32,065 nucleotides of DNA from assembly GCA_023391285.1 (NCBI GenBank), contig JAEWBF010000044.1, forward strand, positions 1-32,065. Reading direction: 5' to 3'. Positions 7,547 to 13,533 of this stretch are shown here, in pieces. Position 1 is the stretch's first letter. Each line of letters opens with the position of its first letter. Source of the DNA: Verrucomicrobiota bacterium. GTDB lineage: Bacteria; Verrucomicrobiota; Verrucomicrobiia; Opitutales; Opitutaceae. The notes below the pieces were generated by a model. It was not told the DNA's origin. It was given only the letters and a program-made list of their open reading frames with translations, and did not search any database. The translations under genes and the position numbers were made by a program.

Positions 7547-8924
7547 AATGACTTGGGTTTCTTTTCAGAAACTGGCCGCGGCCCAATTGACCTACGAAGT
7601 GGCCGTCGCGGGCGGCGATTTGGCCGCGGACGGTGACGACGTGGGGGCGGCCCTCGATCGGCCAGCCTTCGAAGGCGTTGTAATCGACGTTCATGTGCTG
7701 CGTGCGAGCGGAAATCGTGCCGCGGTAGTTTGGGTCGAAAACAACGAGGTCGGCGTCGGCGCCGGGTTGGATCGCGCCTTTGCGCGGGAAGAGGTCGAAC
7801 TGTTTCGCGACGGCGGTGCTGGCGACGTTAACGAAGGTTTGGAGGTCGATGCGGCCGCGGCAGACGCCGTGGGTATGGAGAAGATTGATACGCTCTTCGA
7901 GCGCGGGGATACCGTTGGGGATTTTGGTGAAGTCGTCGCGGCCGAGAATTTTTTGCGTGGAGAAATCGAAGGGAGCGTGGTCGGTCGCGACGGTTTGGAT
8001 GAGCCCGTCGCGGAGCGCATTCCAGAGAATGGATTGGTTGCGGGCGTCGCGGAGCGGGGGCGACATCACGTATTTGGCGCCTTCGAAGTCGGGGCGTTCG
8101 GTGTAGGATTTGTCGAGGGTGAGGTATTGGATGAGCGTTTCGATGCCGACGCGGACGCCCCGCTGGCGCGCGGCGAGGGCTTCGCGCAGGGCTTCTTCGC
8201 AGGAGAGGTGAACGATGTAGGTGGCGGCGCCGGTGAGTTCGGCGAAGGTCATCAAGTGGTGAACGCCTTCGGCTTCGACGAGGGGCGGACGAGAATCGTG
8301 GTGTTGCGCGGGGTCGGTTTTGCCGGCGGCGAGGAGCTCGCGGCTGCGCTCGGCGACGAGGGTTTCGTTTTCGCAGTGGGCCGTGACGACGACGCCGAGC
8401 TCCTTGGCGAGTTGGAGGGTCCGATAGAGTTCGGTGTCGTCGATGCCGAACGCGCCCTTGTAGGCGAGGAAGATTTTGAAGGAGGAGATGCCGCGGGCGA
8501 CGATTTCGCGGAGCTGGGATTCGGTCGCGGCGTCGAATTTGGTGACGCCCATGTGAAAGGTGAAATCGCAGGCGGAGTGGCCGACGGCTTTCGACATCCA
8601 GAGATCGAAGGCGGCGAGGGCGTCGTCGGTGCGCGCGGGGCAGCACATCTCGATCAGCGTGGTGGTGCCGCCGACGAGCGCGGCGCGCGAAGCGGACTCG
8701 TAAGTGTCTTTTGAATACGTGCCCATGAAGGGCAGGTAGATGTGGACGTGAGGATCGATGAAGCCGGGAAAAATGTATTTGCCGGTGGCGTCGATGACCT
8801 CGGTGCCGGGAGGGACGGAGAGGTTGGGGGCGATCGTGGTGATCGTTTCGCCTTCGCAGAAGATGTCGGCGATGTAACGTTGGGAGGGGGTGATGATTTC
8901 GCCGTTTTGGATGAGCAGAGGCAT
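7542..8924 (-). CDS. Dihydropyrimidinase / D-hydantoinase
   Basis: A 460-residue cyclic amidohydrolase that opens the 5,6-dihydropyrimidine ring to an N-carbamoyl-beta-amino acid. The binuclear metal site is complete: DPHVH (His59, His61), the carboxylated lysine K150 in SSFKIFLAYKG with Tyr155, His183 in VTAHCEN, His239 in IVHLSCEEAL and Asp315 in VATDHAPFD. Length and spacing are those of bacterial hydantoinases. An in-frame ATG at 8963 would add residues encoded by the upstream repeat; the ATG at 8924 gives MPLLIQNGEIITP, the standard start. Its stop codon comes from the repeat at 7461-7546. It follows the dihydropyrimidine dehydrogenase gene in the operon, interrupted only by the GxxExxY element. 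Confidence 0.93.
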   Translation of the reverse strand: MPLLIQNGEIITPSQRYIADIFCEGETITTIAPNLSVPPGTEVIDATGKYIFPGFIDPHVHIYLPFMGTYSKDTYESASRAALVGGTTTLIEMCCPARTDDALAAFDLWMSKAVGHSACDFTFHMGVTKFDAATESQLREIVARGISSFKIFLAYKGAFGIDDTELYRTLQLAKELGVVVTAHCENETLVAERSRELLAAGKTDPAQHHDSRPPLVEAEGVHHLMTFAELTGAATYIVHLSCEEALREALAARQRGVRVGIETLIQYLTLDKSYTERPDFEGAKYVMSPPLRDARNQSILWNALRDGLIQTVATDHAPFDFSTQKILGRDDFTKIPNGIPALEERINLLHTHGVCRGRIDLQTFVNVASTAVAKQFDLFPRKGAIQPGADADLVVFDPNYRGTISARTQHMNVDYNAFEGWPIEGRPHVVTVRGQIAARDGHFVGQLGRGQFLKRNPSHF

Positions 8925-8925
8925 C

Positions 8926-9426
8926 TCAAGTTTGGTTTTTGAACCACAAAGGCGCGGAGGCACAGAGAAGGAAGAGGAGCGCGCTCCAACCGGGGAGGCG
9001 GCGGTTTTCCGATTTAAAAAGGTCGCCGGAGACGACGCGGCGGATGCCGTCTTTTAGGGCAGGAGTGTTGAAGTTGATGAGGAGCCCGAGGGAACGGCGC
9101 TGCAGTTTCAGATAGGTGAGGAGCTGGGCGTGATGAATCGGGAGGGGTTGGGTGACAGCTTTGAGTTCCAAGAGGAGTTGGCCTTCGATGATGAAGTCGA
9201 CGCGGTAGCCGCAGTTGAGGGAAATGCCTTTGTAGACGAGCGGGGTCTCGCATTGTCGCGCGAACGCGATCCCGGCGTGGGTCAGCTCGTGGGCGAGGGC
9301 TTCTTCATAGGCAGACTCGAGGAGGCCGGGTCCGAGTTCGCGGTGAACCTCCATACATAAGCCAATGACCCGATGGCTGAGCTGATTCAGTTCCGATCTC
9401 TGTGTCTCTGCGTCTTTGTGGTTCAT
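8926..9426 (-). CDS. GxxExxY protein (PD-(D/E)XK nuclease-like), carried inside inverted repeats
   Basis: A 166-residue protein of the GxxExxY family (PDDEXK_3-like). The name-giving motif is G34-LL-E37-SA-Y40 in GPGLLESAYEEAL. A nuclease-type core follows: CGYRVDFII (Asp77) and LLLELKAV (Glu87, Lys89), then AQLLTYLKL and LLINFNTPALKDGIRR. The function of the family is not known; the fold suggests nucleic acid cleavage. Residues 1-10 (MNHKDAETQR) are encoded by one arm of the repeat family, and residues 151-163 (LFLLCASAPLWFK) by the opposite arm, so the gene exactly fills the element. The start at 9426 is the only ATG before the conserved domain. The gene sits between two pyrimidine-catabolism genes and has no evident role in that pathway. 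Confidence 0.88.
   Translation of the reverse strand: MNHKDAETQRSELNQLSHRVIGLCMEVHRELGPGLLESAYEEALAHELTHAGIAFARQCETPLVYKGISLNCGYRVDFIIEGQLLLELKAVTQPLPIHHAQLLTYLKLQRRSLGLLINFNTPALKDGIRRVVSGDLFKSENRRLPGWSALLFLLCASAPLWFKNQT
8939..8971 (+). repeat. Left arm of the GxxExxY element
   Basis: Starts TTGAACCACAAAGGCGCGG and continues into CACAGAGAAGG. It agrees with the right arm (9394-9426 read on the other strand) at 26 of the first 30 positions by hand count. It encodes the C-terminal tail of the GxxExxY protein. Its outer edge is 15 bp from the dihydropyrimidinase start codon. Confidence 0.9.
9393..9426 (-). repeat. Right arm of the GxxExxY element
   Basis: On the minus strand it reads ATGAACCACAAAGACGCAG and continues into ACACAGAGATCGG. 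The first three bases are the start codon of the GxxExxY gene. It is the inverted partner of 8939-8971 and the same repeat as the arms at 5874-5950 and 7461-7546. Confidence 0.9.
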
Positions 9427-9449
9427 GGTTTGGGGTGGTGGAAAGAGAA

Positions 9450-9482
9450 GCGAACCACAGAGGCACGAACGCACAGAGAGGG
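9450..9482 (+). repeat. Solo arm of the AACCACAGAG family
   Basis: Reads GCGAACCACAGAGGCACG and continues into AACGCACAGAGAGGG. It is in the same orientation as the left arms of the other copies, but no matching right arm is seen after it. It is separated from the GxxExxY right arm by about 23 bp and from the end of the preA-like gene by about 30 bp. It could be the remains of a second copy. Confidence 0.75.
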
Positions 9483-9513
9483 TCGGTTGAAGAGGTTCAC
9501 GCCATTTGAGGGG

Positions 9514-10626
9514 CTATCCGGCTTTTGATAAGGCGTCGGCTTGTTGGGCGAAGGTGGTGGCGGACCAGTCGGCGTCGGTTTTGATGGTGGATTTCTGGGC
9601 GGCTTTGCGGGCGATTTGTTTTTCGACGAGGGCGGCGTGGGTGGTGAAGTAGTCGAGGCTCTTGCCTTTGAAGTCGGCGAGGGTTTCGAAGCGGTGCTTT
9701 TCCATGAAGGCGAGGAGCTCGTCGCACATCGGCTTCACGCAATCGTATCCGGATTTCATGACGCCGGTGCAGACTTGAACGGTGTCGGCGCCGAGGAGGA
9801 TGAACTCGGCGGCGTCGCGGCCGGACTCGATGCCGCCGAGGCCGGAGAGGGAGCGGTCGGGGAATTCGGCGCGGATGAGCTGGGCGATCTCCATCGCCAT
9901 GCGAAGTGCGATCGGTTTAACGGCGCGAGAGGAGTAGCCGCCGGGCGTCGTGAACCCTTCGACGGTCGGTTCGGGGCGAAGGGTGTCGAGATTCACGCCC
10001 ATGACGCTGCGGATGGTGTTGATGGCGCTGATGCCGTCGGCGCCGCCGCGCAACGCGGCGCGGGAAGGATCTTCGATGTGAGTGATGTTGGGCGTCATTT
10101 TCGCCCAGAACGGTTTCTTGGCGGCGGCTTTTACCCAGCGGCAGACTTCCTCGAGGATTTCGGGATTCTGGCCCATGGCGGCGCCCATTTTGCGTTCGGG
10201 AAGACCGTGCGGGCAGGAGAAGTTGAGTTCGAAAGCGTCGACGCCGGCATCCTGGCAGCGGGTGACGATTTCGGCCCAGGCGTCTTTATTGTATTCCTCC
10301 ATGATGGAGGCGATGAGGACGCCGTCGGGGTGGAGGTCTTTGCAGCGTTTGAATTCGTCGAGCCAGAGGTGAAACGGGCGATCGCTGATGAGTTCGATGT
10401 TTTCCCAGCCGATGATTTCGCCGGAGGCGGAGTGGAGTTTGGCGTAGCGGGGGGAGACGTTGACGACCTTGGAGGCATCGAGGCTGATGGTCTTGGCGAT
10501 GACGGCGCCCCAGCCTTCGCGGAAGGCGCGCGTGATGACGCTGAGGTTGGTGCCGGGGGGACCGGAACCGATGATGAAGGGGTTGGGGAGCTTCAGGCCG
10601 TCGACAGTGGTGGCGAGCGTGGGCAT
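9514..10626 (-). CDS. preA: Dihydropyrimidine dehydrogenase, PreA-like catalytic subunit
   Basis: A 370-residue FMN-dependent dihydroorotate-dehydrogenase-like protein that matches the uracil-reducing half of dihydropyrimidine dehydrogenase. The active-site loop FELNFSCPHGLPERKMG holds Cys138, equivalent to the catalytic cysteine (Cys671) of the mammalian enzyme. ASIMEEYNKDAW, TPNIT and the phosphate-binding LSGLGGIESGRDAAEFILLGADTVQVCTGV are also clear. The usual C-terminal pair of 4Fe-4S clusters is not present: after LADFKGKSLDY the protein ends in about 45 residues without a cysteine. No PreT (NADH/FAD subunit) gene is in the window. It is the first gene of the minus-strand operon and is divergent from the carbamoyl hydrolase. 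Electrons must come from a partner encoded elsewhere. Confidence 0.87.
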   Translation of the reverse strand: MPTLATTVDGLKLPNPFIIGSGPPGTNLSVITRAFREGWGAVIAKTISLDASKVVNVSPRYAKLHSASGEIIGWENIELISDRPFHLWLDEFKRCKDLHPDGVLIASIMEEYNKDAWAEIVTRCQDAGVDAFELNFSCPHGLPERKMGAAMGQNPEILEEVCRWVKAAAKKPFWAKMTPNITHIEDPSRAALRGGADGISAINTIRSVMGVNLDTLRPEPTVEGFTTPGGYSSRAVKPIALRMAMEIAQLIRAEFPDRSLSGLGGIESGRDAAEFILLGADTVQVCTGVMKSGYDCVKPMCDELLAFMEKHRFETLADFKGKSLDYFTTHAALVEKQIARKAAQKSTIKTDADWSATTFAQQADALSKAG

Positions 10627-10637
10627 GGTGAAAACGA

Positions 10638-10723
10638 AGCAGTTGGCGTGCGAGGCGCGGAGACCCGGCGAGCACGAAGAAGGGAGACGCTGATCCGAAT
10701 TTGAAAGTGGCGTGCGCGCTGCT
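10638..10723. promoter_or_regulatory. Two weak sigma-54-like sites in the divergent promoter region
   Basis: Plus strand 10708-10723 reads TGGCGTGCGCGCTGCT, with GG and GC ten bases apart as in -24/-12 promoters, 36 bp before the hydrolase ATG. Minus strand 10653-10638 reads TCGCACGCCAACTGCT, close to consensus except that the key GG is CG; it would start transcription almost at the preA-like ATG. Nitrogen control would suit this pathway, but in such GC-rich DNA the matches may be chance. Confidence 0.22.
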
Positions 10724-10758
10724 GGCTTCCAAGCTGCAAACCGGCTCGACCGCGTCCT

Positions 10759-12063
10759 ATGTCACTGAAACCCCAACGAGCGATCGCAGATCTAAAGGAG
10801 TTGCGGAGCCTCACGAGCGATGCGGACGGGGCGCAGCGCGTGGCGTTCACGCCGACGTGGGTGAAGGCGCGGGCGTGGTTGCGCGAGAAGGTGGGGGCGC
10901 TGCCGGTGGAGATGCACACGGACGCGGCGGGGAATTTCTGGGCGACGCTGCGAGGGCAGTCGGAACGTGTGCTATTGATCGGAGGGCATATCGATTCGGT
11001 GCCGAATGGAGGCTGGCTGGATGGCTCGCTCAATACGCTGGCGGGTCTGGAAGTGTTGCGGCGGATCGCGGTGGAGTTCGACGGGAAGCCGCCGGTGACG
11101 GTGCGGCTGGTGGATTGGGCGGATGAGGAAGGCGCGCGGTTTGGGAAAAGTTTGTTTGGGTCGTCGGCATGCGCTGGATCGCTCGCGATGGAGGAGGCGC
11201 GAGGGTTGAGGGATCGAGATGGGGTGGGATTGCCGGAGGCGTTGGCGGAGGTGGGGATTGAGTTTGAGCGAGTGAAGGAGAGCGGCGTGGAGCTGAAGAA
11301 CGCGGCGGCGTATTTGGAGCTGCACATCGAGCAAGGGCCGGTGTTATTGGATCTCGATCTGCCGTTGGGAGCGGTGTTGGGGACGTTTGGCGTGGAGCGG
11401 CATGCGATCACGTTTCGAGGGCAGGCGGCGCATTCGGGGAGCACGCCGATGAAGCGGCGGAAGGATGCGTTGCTCGCCGCGGCGCGGATGAGTCCGGAGA
11501 TTTATGCGATCGCGGAGCGGCACGGCGGGGTGTGCACGATTGGGTCGTGCGTGACCAAGCCCGGGATTGTGACGAGCGTGGTCGAGGAGTGTCGGATCAC
11601 GCTCGATCAACGGCATCTCGATGCGGCCGCGCTGGCGCGGATGTTACGTGACGCGCAGGCGGCGAGTGAGCGATTCGCGGCGGAGGCGAAGGTGAGTGTG
11701 AGTTGGGAACGGTTGTGGCGGATCGAGCCGATTCCGTTTCACGAGGAACTCATCGGACTATGCGACGAAGCGATTCGGGAGACCTGCGGGGGCTCGCATC
11801 GATTGCCATCGGGGCCGTTGCATGATGCGGCGGAGGTGGGGCGCGCGGGGGTGCCGACGGTGATGATGTTCGTGCAGAGCTTGCACGGGATCAGTCACAA
11901 CAAAATCGAAGACACGCGAGAGGAGCATCTGGTTTTGGCGGTGGCGGCGCTGGATCGACTTGCGGCTAAGGCGATGAATTGGATCGCTTCGCGCGAAGCG
12001 ACGAGTAGTGACAGGGGGACTCCGATGCTGGCGCTGAGAGATCGATGTTCGAAACCCGAGTAA
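10759..12063 (+). CDS. M20-type N-carbamoyl-amino-acid hydrolase / beta-ureidopropionase
   Basis: A 434-residue metal-dependent amidohydrolase of the HyuC/AmaB/allantoate-amidohydrolase group. It would cleave N-carbamoyl-beta-alanine to beta-alanine, CO2 and ammonia. The dinuclear site is visible: GGHIDSV (His77), WLDG (Asp88), ADEEGARF (Glu123-Glu124), YLELHIEQGPVL and PSGPLHDAAEVGRAGVPTVMMFV. The family phrase FDG(P/A)xGV is changed to LDGSLNT. The last 27 residues or so, after AAKAMNW, are encoded by a copy of the CHSERSEE-type repeat (11979-12014) and the following bases, so the natural C-terminus has been extended. Divergent from the preA-like gene across 132 bp, which suggests shared control. 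N-carbamoyl-L-amino-acid hydrolase or allantoate hydrolase are alternatives. Confidence 0.87.
   Translation: MSLKPQRAIADLKELRSLTSDADGAQRVAFTPTWVKARAWLREKVGALPVEMHTDAAGNFWATLRGQSERVLLIGGHIDSVPNGGWLDGSLNTLAGLEVLRRIAVEFDGKPPVTVRLVDWADEEGARFGKSLFGSSACAGSLAMEEARGLRDRDGVGLPEALAEVGIEFERVKESGVELKNAAAYLELHIEQGPVLLDLDLPLGAVLGTFGVERHAITFRGQAAHSGSTPMKRRKDALLAAARMSPEIYAIAERHGGVCTIGSCVTKPGIVTSVVEECRITLDQRHLDAAALARMLRDAQAASERFAAEAKVSVSWERLWRIEPIPFHEELIGLCDEAIRETCGGSHRLPSGPLHDAAEVGRAGVPTVMMFVQSLHGISHNKIEDTREEHLVLAVAALDRLAAKAMNWIASREATSSDRGTPMLALRDRCSKPE
11979..12014. repeat. CHSERSEE-type repeat inside the hydrolase 3' end
   Basis: Contains the perfect palindrome TCGCTTCGCGCGAAGCGA (11983-12000) followed by CGAGTAGTGACAG. 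On the minus strand it translates as CHYSSLRAKRSN, the well-known false-peptide signature of this dispersed repeat family. It lies within the coding sequence of the carbamoyl hydrolase. Confidence 0.75.
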
Positions 12064-12326
12064 ACGCCGTGTTCGCCTTTTTTTGGTCACGCCCGGTTTG
12101 GGAGATCACGGGATTGTGCGCGTTGGTTATGCTGCTGCTGGGCGTGTGGATGACGTGGCGGAGGCATTCGTTGCTCGAAGGCCTCGAGGAGGACGTGAAG
12201 AACATCAAGTTGACGCCCGAGCAAGCGTGGCGGAGGGCGCGTTGGGTGAATCATGCGCCGCCCGTGGTGATCACTCTGGGCGTGGTTTTGATGATGGTGG
12301 CGCTGGCGGTGTTTGTGACGCGCTGA
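12045..12326 (+). CDS. Small two-helix membrane protein, unknown function
   Basis: A 93-residue protein with a transmembrane helix at about residues 18-37 (WEITGLCALVMLLLGVWMTW), a charged middle (RRHSLLEGLEEDVKNIKLTPEQAWRRARWVNH) and a second helix at about 72-91 (PPVVITLGVVLMMVALAVFVTR). The ATG at 12045 overlaps the last 19 bases of the hydrolase gene, in a part of that gene that looks like a repeat-derived extension. The overlap may therefore be recent. I recognise no family. Hydrophobic pattern and codon use support it as a real gene; it could also start later. Confidence 0.65.
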   Translation: MFETRVNAVFAFFWSRPVWEITGLCALVMLLLGVWMTWRRHSLLEGLEEDVKNIKLTPEQAWRRARWVNHAPPVVITLGVVLMMVALAVFVTR

Positions 12327-12526
12327 GGCGCGGCGAGGAACCCGGCAGGCGGGGTTGCTGGTGGCGGCGGGAGCGGCGGAGCGGATGGAACGGATTCGTG
12401 CGTAGCGAAGTTCAGCCGAGGGCTAGTCTGACATCCGGAGCGATCACCGCGTGCCGGCGCACATGAGATCTTCGCTTCGCTCAGAACGACAGATCGGTTT
12501 CATAAGGCTAGTTCTGGGAGATCGTG
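12327..12526. other. Non-coding gap between convergent genes
   Basis: About 200 bp between the small membrane protein and the YeeE/YedE pair. It contains one CHSERSEE-type repeat at 12467-12490. I see no clear terminator or RNA gene in the rest. Confidence 0.6.
12467..12490 (-). repeat. CHSERSEE-type repeat, single copy
   Basis: Plus strand reads GATCTTCGCTTCGCTCAGA then ACGAC. The minus strand translates as CRSERSED in one frame, the signature of this family. It is a half unit without the inverted partner seen at 25080-25173. Confidence 0.8.
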
Positions 12527-12955
12527 CTAACGATCGACGTTGAAGGTGGCGCGGGCGAGCAGCATGCCGGCGGCCATGGCGGGAACGAACAGGAACGCTT
12601 CGATACGGAATGCGACTAGGTTGGCGATGGCGGGGCCCGGGCAGAAGCCGATGATGCCCCAGCCGGCGCCAAAGATCAGCGCACCCAAAACGAGGCGACG
12701 ATCGATGGAATCGTGATCGCGCGTGGGGAGCTGGGCTCCGAACCAGCCGGCGCCCCGCCGTTGCGAACGCAGGAGGAACATTCCGACGGCGAACGTCAGA
12801 ACGGCGCCTGCCATAACAAAAGCGAGCGATGAATCCCAGGTGCCGGTCACGTCGAGGAAACCGAGGACGCGGTCGGGATTGGTCATGCCGGAAACCGCCA
12901 GGCCCGCGCCGAAGATTGCGCCGGCGATAAGAATGACGACGAGTCGCGCGATCAT
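12527..12955 (-). CDS. YeeE/YedE-type sulfur transport protein, C-terminal half
   Basis: A 142-residue membrane protein (DUF6691-like) beginning MIARLVVILIAGAIFGAGLAVSGMTNPDRVLGFLDV. The conserved GLAVSGMTNPDRVLGFLD and the later GAGWGIIGFCPGPAIANL (with the cysteine used for thiosulfate relay in this superfamily) are clear. Three to four helices are visible. It overlaps the upstream half by 4 bp (ATGA), so the two halves are translated together and probably form one heterodimeric transporter for thiosulfate or a similar sulfur compound. The longer reading frame upstream of this start is antisense-type noise over the partner gene. Substrate is inferred from the superfamily. Confidence 0.87.
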   Translation of the reverse strand: MIARLVVILIAGAIFGAGLAVSGMTNPDRVLGFLDVTGTWDSSLAFVMAGAVLTFAVGMFLLRSQRRGAGWFGAQLPTRDHDSIDRRLVLGALIFGAGWGIIGFCPGPAIANLVAFRIEAFLFVPAMAAGMLLARATFNVDR

Positions 12956-13401
12956 GATAAAAAACGTGCGAGGGCGGTGTGACGCAGGAGGAAGACGACG
13001 AACATTCCCGCGACCAAGAAAGTGGCGGTGGCGACCAACGCGGATTTCGAACCGAGCCCGAGACCGCACACTCCGTGTCCGCTCGTGCAGCCTCCGCCCA
13101 CGCGGGTTCCGAAACCAACCAGCAGGCCGGCGAGAAGGACGGCGTGAATCGGAGATTTCGATACGTAGCCGTTGCTGGCATCGAACAGCGCGAAAGCGAT
13201 TGCGGCGCCGGCGAGCAGTCCGACAAAGAACACGACGCGCCAGGCGGTGTCGCCCGCACGTGGACGAAGAATACGGCTGAACATGCCCGAGATGCCCGGA
13301 ATCTTTCCAGTGGCGGCAGCGGCGAGGAGGCTGCCGAGGCCGATCATCGTTCCACCGAGGAGCGCGTGGACCCACGAGTATTCGGAGGGTGAGAAGGACA
13401 C
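12952..13401 (-). CDS. YeeE/YedE-type sulfur transport protein, N-terminal half
   Basis: A 149-residue membrane protein with the half-transporter pattern: an N-terminal segment HALLGGTMIGLGSLLAAAATGKIPGISGMF, then a hydrophobic helix pair, then the signature LLAGLLVGFGTRVGGGCTSGHGVCGLGLGSKSALVATATFLVAGM. The cysteines in GGGCTSGHGVCG are the residues proposed to relay thiosulfate sulfur. The start at 13401 is GTG; an ATG at the MIGLGSL position is less likely because it would remove part of the first helix. It is the first gene of a two-gene unit and is divergent from the GH9 gene. Confidence 0.87.
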   Translation of the reverse strand: MSFSPSEYSWVHALLGGTMIGLGSLLAAAATGKIPGISGMFSRILRPRAGDTAWRVVFFVGLLAGAAIAFALFDASNGYVSKSPIHAVLLAGLLVGFGTRVGGGCTSGHGVCGLGLGSKSALVATATFLVAGMFVVFLLRHTALARFLS

Positions 13402-13533
13402 GGAGACGTGGTAGCGCTTGTTGCAGGCGAGGTCAACGGGGCCGGGGGCGGGATCGAGTTTCCGCGCGTCCGCATGTTTGCACGTGGAGCGGATTCACAT
13501 CTGTTGGCGGCGGCGTTGGTATAACGCTGCATC

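Noticed and set aside
8925..8963. A longer start for dihydropyrimidinase at 8963
   Set aside because: The added residues (MPPRLCGSKTKLE) are encoded by the repeat arm; the family start is MPLLIQNGE at 8924.
9541..10704. A 387-codon open frame on the plus strand over the preA-like gene
   Set aside because: Low-complexity Gly/Ala/Asp product antisense to a gene with clear family motifs.
12956..13375. An N-terminal extension of the second YeeE/YedE half
   Set aside because: The extension is Arg/Pro/Ser-rich and overlaps the first half out of frame; the ATGA overlap gives a clean start at 12955.
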